Below are positions 47,101-59,100 of a stretch of DNA of 64,000 nt, one piece after another. A program made the position numbers and the translations under genes. Source of the stretch: Zygaena filipendulae (lineage: Eukaryota > Arthropoda > Insecta > Lepidoptera > Zygaenidae). The stretch lies in contig OU015671.1 in assembly GCA_907165275.2 (NCBI GenBank), forward strand, positions 10,199,001 through 10,263,000, given 5' to 3'. Within the stretch, counting starts at the first letter, position 1; each line of letters opens with the position of its first letter. Under the pieces are notes generated by a model. The model worked only from the letters and a program-made list of their open reading frames with translations. It was not told the origin of the DNA and did no database searches.

Positions 47101-50100
47101 TAGAATTTACTTAGTAGTTTCTTTTCACACCCTAACCTGTATTAATGTATTTCATCAAATCCTGAACTCAAGCCACAGCTTGTATATCAAACTATCTAGA
47201 GAAATGTATTTCTTAGTTTTCGTCGCATATCGTATAAGCAGTTAAATTCCTTATTGTTAAAGATAAAATTTGCTTATTTGTACTTAAACTATATACGTCA
47301 TTACTTAGCAGTAGATGATAATTAATCAGTAGAGTAACTAGATTACAGACATAACAATATGATTATCTTGTTGTAGAATGACAACGAAGTAGAATTAACA
47401 GACGAAGACAAACGTGCCTGGTCAAGTTTACACGGCGGGTGGGGTAAAAGAGGGTGGCAGGATATGAGCTCAGCTTGGGGCAAAAGGGGCTGGCAAGACC
47501 TCAACTCAGCTTGGGGCAAGAGAGGCTGGCAAGACCTCAACTCAGCCTGGGGCAAACGCGGCTGGCAGGATCTGAATTCTGCTTGGGGCAAGAGAGGCTG
47601 GCAGGATCTTAATCCCGTTTGGGGTAAACGAGCCTGGCAGGATCTTAACTCGGCTTGGGGCAAGCGCAGGTGGCAAGACATGAGCTCTGCGTGGGGCAAG
47701 AGGCGTTGGCAAGACATGAACTCCGGTTGGGGAAAGCGAGGACCCGTGAGTATGCCTATTAAATAATCATTATGTCAACCGACAGAGATACACATTAAGA
47801 AAAAGACTTCTGCAAGTATCATCTTGAGGAAGTTGCAGGGACGTAGTCAAAGTAGATGTCAAAGGCCATATCGCAAATTAATTTCTGCTTTCTATAGATT
47901 TCTTTATCTCCGATTAGATAATTCCATTGCCCTCTTCATTGAACTTAAGTGACCAAAAATTGTCTGACACATATTTGGTTTTACAGCACAATAAACTGCT
48001 TACTTATTTTTTATCACTAAAGTTAAGATGTAATATAATATATAACATGTCCAGGAGAAATGGTCGAACTTCCACGGGTCATGGGGCAAACGATCAGACA
48101 CCGAACCTGATTATGAGGACCTCGAAGCTGTCATCGAACAACTGGTGCCGATCCAACAGGTAAACAGGACCAAATAGGCATGTTGACTAATTTTTATTTT
48201 TTAGTCAGTCTTGTAGATTATTAAAAAATATTGGACACGTATTTTTTCTTTTTTTACGTATAAACAAAAACTAACGGCGATATATAGAGTTGAAATTTCG
48301 CGTGACGTCACTAGTCTGACAGTTTGTATGGCGGTTTTAGCGGTTAGTGACGTCACGACCCCCTCACCCTAAACTTTAATGCGCTTTATCTCTGTATATT
48401 TTAATTTATTTGAAAAAGCAAAAAATAGGTGTCTATTGTTTTTTTTTATTTTCTAACTGACGGACTAATTAGAATTTAGATTTTCAAAAGTAGTCCACAT
48501 CCCCATTAAACTATTTGAATTTAAGTAAACAAATCAGATCGCATAATAAGTTAGTGAGGATATGGACTACGAAGTTATACTTGATCATTTAAAAACCAAG
48601 GTTTGGATCAAGTTTTTTTAAATTTGGTTTTTTTTTAGAAGCTTATTGTTAGATCAAATAAATATAATGAGATCTACGTCTAGTTACTATAGTTTAACTT
48701 CATTCAAGTTACCAGGGCTTAGAGTGTATATCACTAGCTGTTCCCCGCAGTTTCACCCGCGTTGATTTCAGCGTTCCCGCGGGAATTCCGAGATAAAAAG
48801 TAGCTTAAGTTACCCCTTATAACATTAGTTATCTGCGTATGAAAGTCCCGTCAAAATCGGTGCAGCCGTATGAAAGATTAGCCAGAACAATCAGACAGAC
48901 AGACTTAGACGTAAGTATCGAAGTATCGTATATTATTTCATATGAATTTAGTAAAGTATGTAGTATAGATGTATAGATTAAAGAGAATGTGGTTGGTTAT
49001 CAATCAGAATAAGCGCTTTATGTCTTTTTCAAGCAGGACAATGCAGAGCGTACGATCTTAGAAGTTCCAGAAAAGAAAGCGTGGTCAGCGCTTCACGGAG
49101 CATGGGGCAAGCGTCCAGTGAAACAGCAGCTAAGTAGCGGTAAGTTCTGCGTTCTGTTTGCTTCGTCCTACTTTTACTAGTTCCATCTCTATACGTGGTT
49201 GTCCCATCCTTTACTCCTTGCCTCACTGGTAGCTGTAGGTATAGATACAATTTGCACTTAATTAGTCTAATGCAGTTCTTAAAGTACAATAATGGCAATC
49301 TATCACTCCCTAACTTAAAATTCTCTGCAAATTAACACTAAAATAATAAATTAAATATGAAATTATAATATAGTTTTGTTCATGAAGTAAAGAAAAGTAA
49401 GTTTTTTTTTATAAATAAATTAATTGCAGGGAATTTTAAATTGTTTGTATTCGTAATAAAGAAAATAATTTCGCTATCCTTAGGTTTTTTTCTTTGTGAT
49501 CTCTTATCAACTTAAATTTTATTTCACTAGCATTAATATAGCTAAAAGTTCTATCAATTGGAGTTTTGGGGCGAGTCCGATTCAAAGGCTCCGGTCTTAA
49601 TGGTAAAATCAATATCCAGAACTCGCTTTATTTTATTTTTTAATAAAACCCGAAAGTATTCGACAATGAACAGTTCACGGCTCGCCGAGCGCCGATGTTC
49701 CAGCTCTAATGGCATACGCTTTATTTCAAGAGCGTTGGCAACATTGAGAGCTCATTAAATTTATAAACAGCATCGTTTCGGGGCCGCCAGTGTTGCCATC
49801 GCTCGAGCGACTGGCGAACGGTGCGGCCATGTGGAAACACAACACAGTCAATGTAGAAACAAAACGCTATAAATTATGATAATGACACAAATTATATTTG
49901 AAACTAGCTGTGCCCCGCGGTTTCACACGCGTGAGTTTCGGAATTCTCGCAGGAACTATTTTTTTGTAAAATAAAAGTAACCTAAATTAGAATTGAATTT
50001 CTATCCTATAAACTTTATTTGCGCAATTTGCTGGAATTCCCGTGGGAACTGCGAAATTACCGCGGGTAAAACCGCGCGGGTCAGCTAGTTTCATTATATG

Positions 50101-53100
50101 ACGTAGTGTAGGTACAAACGAACATAATATGTCGCAAAAATTGTAACTATTACTTACGCATCATACCACCTCACGGACAAACCCTATATATAGTTTATAG
50201 TTCAGTGGTTGGAAGACATTTTTTTTATCAGAAGACAAGGCAAGGTCGGTGACTCGGACAATTATAGCCTTTTATCGAGCGGTCGCTATTTATATGTACT
50301 TCCACCTGCTGCCCGCCCTCCGCAAGTGGCGCTAGCTCCCGTTCATCAGACAGGAAAAATTTCTCTTCAACAGAACCATTCACGTTTTTTAAATTAGCTG
50401 TGCTCGCGACATTATTCTTCGGCAATAGCATATTTTGTCAACGCAGCTGCCTAAATTACTTATTAGCTAGTAAGCTGCTTCGGAGTTTCCGCGGGAATTC
50501 CGGAATAGAAGTATTCTCGGCAGTCTCGATAACGTTTTGACAACGTTATCGTATCGATCGTTAACTAGGGACCCAAAAACATAAAGATCAACATCATTAC
50601 AGTAACCAACATTACGTGAATTGAAAGTTTCAAGTCGAGGCTTGCATTTAATGTAATGTGTTTTAAACGATAACGTTGTAGAAACGTTGTCGAGACTGCC
50701 GGCCCATTTTATGATTGGTTGATTAGTTAAAACGTGAAAGCGCAACAAACAAATAAAGAGCACAGTTAAAATTGCAACTTTGAGCTTGAACTTTCGATGA
50801 TGAAAAAACTTATGATAGCTCTGGTTTGAGTAAATCCTTACTAATGTCATAAATGCGAAAGTGAGTTTATTTGTTTGTTTATTTGTTTGTTACGTTTTCA
50901 CGCCTTAACGGCTCAACCGATCATCATGAAATTTGGCATGCACGTTGTATAGTGGTACAGAGAAGAACACAGGGTACTTTTTTTTCGATATTCCTGCATG
51001 CGGGTGAAAGCGCGGGGAAATGCTAGTTCTGTTATAACAGACAGTTAAATTTTCTTATTTTATAGTGAGACCAAACTCCTTTTACAAGTGTACTTGTAAA
51101 CCTACCGTATCGTACCTATCTACATATCATCAGAAATAAACGAACGACTTTAACGACTCATTATACTGTATTACTGAAAGTATTTCGTCTTCTTTTCTCT
51201 TTACTTGCGTCAATTTAAGTCGGTTTTATCTCCTTTTCTCTTTGGTTGTGTCATTTTCTGGTTTTGAAGCCATTAAAGGCGCATTGATCAATTAATTGTG
51301 TCTTTGTGAAAAATCAATTACGGCTCCTTCGGCTGGAAACTAATTAAAATGAATGTTATTTTGTAGCATCCTTTTGTTTGGAGAACTAATACTCAGCCGC
51401 TATTATATTCTGTGTCACTGGCAACTACAGCGATCGTTCGTTCGAAAACAAACGATGTAATTTAAAGTAAATGACTGATATACAGTATACGTAGTGCTTC
51501 AATTAGATGTTTGTCAAGCAATACGTAATTAATGATATACAACGTGTTAATGAATTAACTGAAAACTAGAAAGTAGTTTGCACACAATCAACTAGCGAAT
51601 CGATCGCACTATGTTTTAATATAGGTTATATTTTTTCATTTTTACCAGCCCATGTCTAAATTATTTATAATACAATATTTGGCGCGTACGCCGCCCGCAG
51701 CAAAAAAATTCGAATTGGTAGGCGCGGGCGTAGCGCTTGGAATTTCGTAGATAGGTCACCTCCAAACTAATGTTGAATAACTTTTAAAGTATAAATGTTT
51801 TCGACATAAAAAATATTTTAATCATATGATTGTGTATTTTTTTAAATGGGGTGTATCAGGTTTTCACTTAATTCATTTACACGTTGTATTTGTCGACATT
51901 GTTTCATTTCACTTGTAGGTGATGCCGTAGGTAAATGCTAGTAGATAAATATACAATTACTACAACTAATAAATATATAATACTAGCTGTGCCCCGGGGT
52001 TTCACCCGCGGTAATTTCGGAGGTCTCGCGGGAATTCCGGGATAAAAAGTACACTATGTCCTTCTCTGTACCCCTGACAACGTGCATGCCAAATTCCATC
52101 CCGATCCGTTCAGCCGTTTTTGTGTGATTGAGTAACAAACATCCAAACTTTCACATTTATAATATTAAGTAGGATAGTAGGATTACTACCACGGACCGGG
52201 ACGGCGGCGTGGGCAGGCCCGCTACAAGGTTGGACCGACGGCTTTATGTAGGTCCGTCACCGTTGGAAGCGTAGAATGCGGGAAGCGTAGGACCGTTGTG
52301 GAGATCCTTGAGGAAGCCCGTTGACGTCTTTCGACTGATATGCTGATGTGTCCCTCGCAGTTTTAACCGCGAATTTTTCTTTATATCAGAATCGTAACTC
52401 ACCAGAAAGCTGATCCCCGCGGTTTTACCCGTATGAATGTATGGTACTTCCAAAGAAATTCCAACATAAAAATATCCAATGTCACTAACGAATAAAAGAA
52501 AAAGAAATTATTTGTAACGGTAAAAGAATTTTTAGAATTACCATAGTTTAGAAGTTTTTCAGTTTACTTTATTATTTACAAAGAAACACGAAAAATCAAA
52601 CGTTTTCTTTTCATAATATTTGTCGGATTCAAGTTTAATTATTTTATTTTGAAACATCCTTGTTCTCTCCATGTTAACTGGTTTATTTTTAATTTAATCC
52701 TAAATATTGTTATAGTTACGTCATTGTTTACATAAGCCCGTATAGTCCTTGCGTAGAGGACGCGATATTTTTGTCCAATCATTTTGTACTCCGAACAAAG
52801 CACAAAGCTTCCATACGGCTTCCATTTCACAACTGGAAACCCCTTAAATAACGCAATAAAAAATTATTATTATAACACGAATTTTTTTATTGATTTTATA
52901 AGAAATTCTTTTTAATAATAACAATTATTGTAAAGGTGGCACTTCACCGGTCGCTGCGGAACAGTGGAAAATTGGACATCAATTTATACTCGTAGTAATC
53001 GGTGAATCGGAACACAACTATATAGCCCATATATCATGTTCTATTTCCGACCAGTCACTTGATTTATTGTACCCCCTACAATCTCATATACTCACAAACT

Positions 53101-56100
53101 TTACCTCTTTATAATAATATTAGTAAGATTTTTTTACTTATTTAATACTAGTTGTGCCCCGCGGTTTCACCCGCGTTAATTCCAGAGTTCCCGCGGGAAT
53201 TCCGGGATAAAAAGTACCCTATGTGTTAATCTGATGTATAAGCTATATTATTGTAAAGTTTCATCTAAATCCATCCAGTAGTTTTTGCGTGAAAGAGTAA
53301 CAAACATCCATCCATCCATCCATACATACAAATTTTTGCGTTTATAATATTAGTAGGACTTATATTTTCAGAGTTCAAACTATATAATAAGAAGACAACC
53401 AATAGTTACGAACTTAGGCAAGTTGTTTTCAGGGTTGAACAAAAAGAACACAGTTACCATATAATATGTGTACGCGGTTAAAGGTTACCTCTATGGCGAT
53501 CACCATTACAAAAAGGTTACCGTTACATTGTCAACCCTCAATGCACTTAAAAAGCACCTCAAAATGAGATTGATCCCACGTAACTGGCCGTTTGCGAGTC
53601 GTTTGTACTGATTAATTTCATTGAACCATAAATAATAGGGAGGCGATTTCTATGTTACAACATTAATATAATTAATCACGTTCGCCGTCTGCGTTTGATT
53701 TGGAATAATGAAATAACTTTCCTCGAGCAAAATTGTTATTATATAATATTTATCATTTACAATAATATAATTATTGTGAAAATATTATTTTATGTACGTT
53801 TCTACAATTCCAAAATACGGGAAAATATGATCAAAAACAACGATATCTTACTAAAAAAGGTACTTTTTTGTCTAAAAAAAAAAAACAACACAATTGATTG
53901 AATTTCCATTTTTATTTGGCGAGCATCCATCGTTTATAGTAACAGAGATAATTATTCGAGTTCGCTCGAGCAGCCGTCTGAACGACGCGGATCGAGTTCA
54001 ACTCGCTCGTTTGAGTTATTTGAATTAACATTCACACTCCGTCTGTTTAAATCTATCCGTCATTATTATCATATGCGCGATTGACAATATCAATCGTGAA
54101 AATGGTAATAATTATCTACACTTATATTATAAACAGGTAAAGTTTGTAAGTTTGTGAGGTTGTAGAGGGTAGAGCTTACCCCGGTCTACTGAAACGATTT
54201 TGAAAATTCTTTTACCAATACAATGCAAATATATTCCTGAATATCTTATCCCGGAATTCCCGTGGGAACTCTGAAATTACCGCGGTTGAAACCGTGGGAG
54301 AACAGCTAGTGTAAGCCAAGCTTATCTATCAGTAAATATTTTCTCGTAGCAGTATGCTACGCGGTACTATCGCTACGCGTGTAGCGGGTGCTACGTGCGA
54401 GAATCGCATACGAGCACGTATTAGGCTTTTTTATTAGTTTTATGGTTTATTTTAATGAACATTATTATTGAGTGAAAGATTCTTTACATATTTTTATTAA
54501 AAAAACTGTTTTTTTTATTCAGATCCGTTTAGTTATGATTACGTGACTTAAACTTACAAACAGATAATCCTAAAACTATCAAAATGCGCAGCCTTCTCAC
54601 ACAATTTGGTTTAATCATACTATATAGAGACATTGCTTATAATGTATAGATATAAGTATAGATTTAGGACAGTGTTAAACTTCCCTCGAAGTCCGCGCAA
54701 TCTTTGTGTAATTGAAAAATTCTCGGGTAATTTGCGGCGGCGCGTGGGCAAGGGGGCGAGTGGGGTAGAGCGGGGCGGGGTGGGGTGGCCGCAGGCAGTG
54801 TCGCTAACGGAGCTTGGATTATGCTAATTCTCTAGCGGACACCGTTTTAAATTAACGCGACCGACCGGTGACGCTCGCGGGGACACTCGCGCTAAGCTGA
54901 CGGCACACTGGGGACTAGTGTCTAGTAGTAAAGCCACACTCCATGTGAGCGAACCGGTTGGACTCCCCACTACTATCGCGGGTGGGCGGCTTATTGTGCA
55001 CACGTGCAGGACGTGGGGGGGACATTATCCGACACACACACAGGCTCACACAGCACTGCTGTGACAGCAGCGACAGCACACACCACTATTCCCTCTAGGC
55101 TCGCCGCTACGTCGTGCCAGGGCGCAGGGAATGTCGCTTTTTTAAGTAGTAATATTCTAGTACTAGTTGTGCCCCGCGGTTTCACCCGCGTTAATTGCAG
55201 AGTTCCCGCGGGAATTCCGGGATAAAAAGTACCCTATGTGTTAATCTGATGTATAAGCTATATTATTGTAAAGTTTAATTTAAATCCATTCAGTAGTTTT
55301 TGCGTGAAAAAGTAACAAACATCCATCCATCCATCCATTCATCCATACATTCTTACAAATTTTCGCGTTTATAATATTAGTAGGATGTATAATTCTTTAG
55401 GTCTTACATAAAAACGGGACCAACGACGACCGGGAAAATTGAAAATCGACTTCAGACTATCAGATCTTAACCAAATCTGTTTGTGATCAGAGAGTAACTA
55501 TTATAAATGACGATAATGCATAAAGCGTGACGACTTTTGACGTATTTTCTAAAAGTTACCTCTTACCGCAAGCATATCAAGGAACTTCGTTCCAAAAAAA
55601 AATCCGATTTTTTTATAACAGGAAATAACTCAGTGTATCCATGGATTTATAAGTTTTTACTAGAAGGTAGGTAGTCCTTTTGCAAAATTTAACGGAATTT
55701 CATCAATTACTATTCGAAATAGGATCCAACTTTGTTTGCATGGTTGCGACTTGCGATATAATTCAAAAACACCCTCAAGATCCGAGCCCCGTGTGACCGC
55801 CACCCGGGGGAGGGCGCGCGCTTCATCTACAAACATTTTTCCCTAAATCGTGGGACATAATTGCACATTAATTCCAACACATAACGACTGCTCCCGCCCC
55901 GCCGCCCACCACACCCCGCACTCCGCCCCCGCCCTGGGAATTACACCGCTTAGAATTGCAAAATCTTTTATAATTCACTTACACACTTTGATTTTCTTCC
56001 CTCAATCATCATATTGGAGCTTTCCATTGGTATTTTTTAAATTCCCTTACGTTTGATACGAAGTTTAAGCAGATTTTTATTCATTCCAATGTTTGCGAAA

Positions 56101-59100
56101 AATATTCATATTTCGCTGAACGAATGCATCGATTCGTGGAATAATTCACGCGTGCACGAGGTCCGGGAGCGATACGCTTATGTCGGGTCGCCCGGGAGTC
56201 GGAACCCGGGTCACGGAGGGAGACGGCGGGGCAGACCTATGGTACCTACTGTCATCAATAAACACATGTTAAAGTCACCGAAAGCTCTCTTCTACTTTTC
56301 TTCTTATGGACTTCCGCATAATTATATAATGCATTTAGCCAGTTTTAAGCAAAATAATCTTTTTCGCTGTATTTTTACTAACATTTTGCATCGTCGTACG
56401 ATTTGTGATTTCAAACTATGGTGCTATAGTTGGCAAAATCTTTCTCCGCGCTCTCAGAGAACACCCTAAAAAGTCGTGCATCTTCTTGCATAAAGTTTAC
56501 ATAAAAATACAGCGCTATAAAACATAACAAAATGCACTTTTAACATGTTTTTGTATCGACATGACGGAGCCATCATCTCCGATTCCCGCCAAAAACCTCC
56601 AGAAAGTTTTAATTTATCTATTTCTGACTGCCTTGATCGTTTACTACATGGATGATGTGCTGCAGGGTCGTATTACTGGAAGCGCGAGCCGGGTTGGACG
56701 AATTTAAGGGGCATGTGGGGCAAGCGGGCCGCGCGCTGGGAGCCGGCCGCCTCCGACGACAACGGTAACCACGCTCCACGCTCCACCGGGCGCTTCCACA
56801 TCACGCATCTGACTCTTCGTTCTCACCACACGCCCGAACTGGCACACTATCTTCATCTTCTTCGCACTAGTGTACTGTAGTACCTACCGCCTGTCTACTG
56901 TCTCACTTGTGTGTCAATGTGTATTAGAGAAGTGCTTGTGATTCTTCGCCCTGTCCTGTAGCTGTCTTCATCTTCGTATCATCACTAGGACTTCAGTGTT
57001 TGGTGTTAGATTGTTGTTTGTGAATGTTCTTAGTTAGTGTTTGTTACTAAATTAGACGGCTTTTCGTACTGATTTTTTAGTAATCCTCGAAATCAGGTGT
57101 ATTTTAAATGTTTCCACCTGTGAGTTGTTTGTTCCGATCAATCTGTAGGCGTCTCATCAAAAAGACGTAGCATTAAAATTTATTTCAATAATTTTCAGGC
57201 CATCATAGATCAAAATTAGTAATGAGCTCTCAAGCGTCACGCTTGGAATACGAAAATAGTTTTGTACAACATAAAGTGTAATTTTTAATTATATTATACC
57301 TACCTATTTAAATTAATATTCCATTAAAATTTTGTTAAGGATCCTAATCCATTGCTACTCGATTCAATACAACAAGACAGTAAAACAAAGTGTTTGTATG
57401 AAATCTCATTTCGCTTGAGATAACGACGCGCTGAAATCCGCCGTTAACCCCTCAAACCTTAGGGATATCGTTCCTAGAGTCGATACAGTCCTTTTGACAA
57501 ATCAAATCACGAGTTAACGAGTTATTTCAAATTAAATTCACTTAAGATAATTCAAATAAAGAGGATATAATTAGTATAAAGTTTATCAAAATTACGAATA
57601 TATTTTTCCTACTTCATATTCAAAATACTTCCATAATATTTTTTATATTAACATGGTATTTACATAAAACACTGGAAAGATATTAAAGGTAGTTTATAGA
57701 ATGTTTTTTTTTTTAATTATATGTTTGGTTTTCTGTAACAATTACGGAAAACAATATCTACAAAACACGATAAACTTAGCACGCTATTTTAAATTGAAAT
57801 ACGAGAGCTGGAAAGTGTATTTTTGTTTACATTATTATTGAAGATTTCTAGAAAATCTGTTAAACTTTTGTGGAAAAAAAATATGTAAGTTACCTATTCG
57901 TTATAATAAACACTAGTAGCTTGATGGGTTAGTACCACACCCTTTCTGTTTAACCTCGTATGAGTGTGTGTCCTATGCTGTACCGAGGGTACAACACTAG
58001 TAGGTATAGTATTATATTATCTGTGGTACAACCCAGATCTGTACAGTGTACAGCCGGCCCCGCTCTGCGGTAACCGGTACAAGTCCCGGTATTGCACTTC
58101 AGGGACGCACTCGATTCGGAAAATTAATTGGTAAACTTTAATATTATTATAAATTTACTACGAAATTACCTACAGTAAAATTCGAACTGGAAGCTAGTGC
58201 TAAATATCTCAAAGAGAAGTACAGATGAGATTATTCATTGTTTGTGTGTAATGTATCAACTCTAAAACTACTGAACTGATTTAGAAAAATTCTTTCACTT
58301 ATAGGAAGCTTTATTATTCCTGAGTAACATACATTTTATCCCAGAATTATTATGCAAAATTCAAAATTAACACGAGTGAATCCGTGAGGGATTGACTAGT
58401 AATATTATAAAGAGGAAAAATTGATCGATTGTAGAGATTAATTTCTATTTCTGTACTGGAACAATAAGTTCTCAAAGCAGTTCTAATTTTACATCCTGAT
58501 AAAAAAATAATTTTGAAAATGCGATTGAAAACGCTAGTTGAAGATATTTTAAGAAGTAGAATCCCAAACAATGAATTGAAGGATTTCTTTTTATAGGTAT
58601 ATCTTTCCGCATGTTATTGTGACGACCCGATTGGCGCAGAGGTCACCATGCCTACCCGCTAATCAAGGGGTTCCGGGTTCGATTCCCGGTGGGGGTGGAC
58701 GTGTGATGAACACAGGGTTCCATTTTCCAGTCTGGGTGTGTTTATATATCTATAGTATAATATATAAGTAATTCTATGTAGTATATACCACGTTTGCTTG
58801 GTTTCCACGACACAAGCTAATAATAGCTTACTGTGGGATCAAGTAGATCTGTGTGTTGTGATGTGGATTATTATTATTATGTATCATGCAAAAACTACAC
58901 AAGGGAACTAAAAGGGGTTTGCGTTGGCCTTGTTATCTAATGTTCGTATTCAAACTAGACATGCTCTCAAGGTATGCTGCACGTGTCATGCTCCTTGAGG
59001 TGGAAAACGACGAAGGCAACTCAAGTATTTATATATTACTAGCTGTGCCCCGCGGTTTCACCCGCGTGAGTTTTGGGATCAGAAACTTTTGCGGACGCAC

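Larger units (their letters stand above)
44104..47376 (+). other. Mip intron 1
   Basis: 3.3 kb. Mostly non-repeat DNA apart from two Helitron-like pieces (46509-46605 and 46722-46932). It holds a GC/CpG-rich patch at about 46195-46400 with an X-box-like palindrome, the main candidate for a conserved regulatory segment in the gene. Confidence 0.7.
49140..56665 (+). other. Mip intron 4
   Basis: 7.5 kb, the largest intron. About a third is repeats: Helitron-like copies at 49904, 50476, 50835, 51983, 53148, 54118 and 55163, and MITEs at 50518 and 51538. GC-rich non-repeat patches lie at about 54720-55130 (with a G-quadruplex-type tract), 55780-55935 and 56140-56240. I see no further exon. Confidence 0.7.

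Noticed and set aside
47343..47717. 124-codon minus-strand frame opposite Mip exon 2
   Set aside because: It is the mirror of the 36-nt repeat array; its repetitive protein follows from the coding strand and it has no start context or partner exons.
50467..50850. 127-codon minus-strand frame
   Set aside because: It reads through a Helitron-like element and its nested MITE; similar short frames occur in other copies of the same element.
53425..53540. Possible MITE with AGGGTTGA ends
   Set aside because: Only the outer 8-10 bp are inverted, with no second copy and no target duplication visible.
56053..56469. 138-codon plus-strand frame in Mip intron 4
   Set aside because: No recognisable domain, mixed composition, overlaps a GC-rich patch that keeps frames open by chance, and lacks convincing splice sites linking it to the gene.
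58640..58705. Possible functional tRNA gene
   Set aside because: A and B boxes are present but no acceptor stem pairs and a SINE body follows; a second copy at 33776 behaves the same way.
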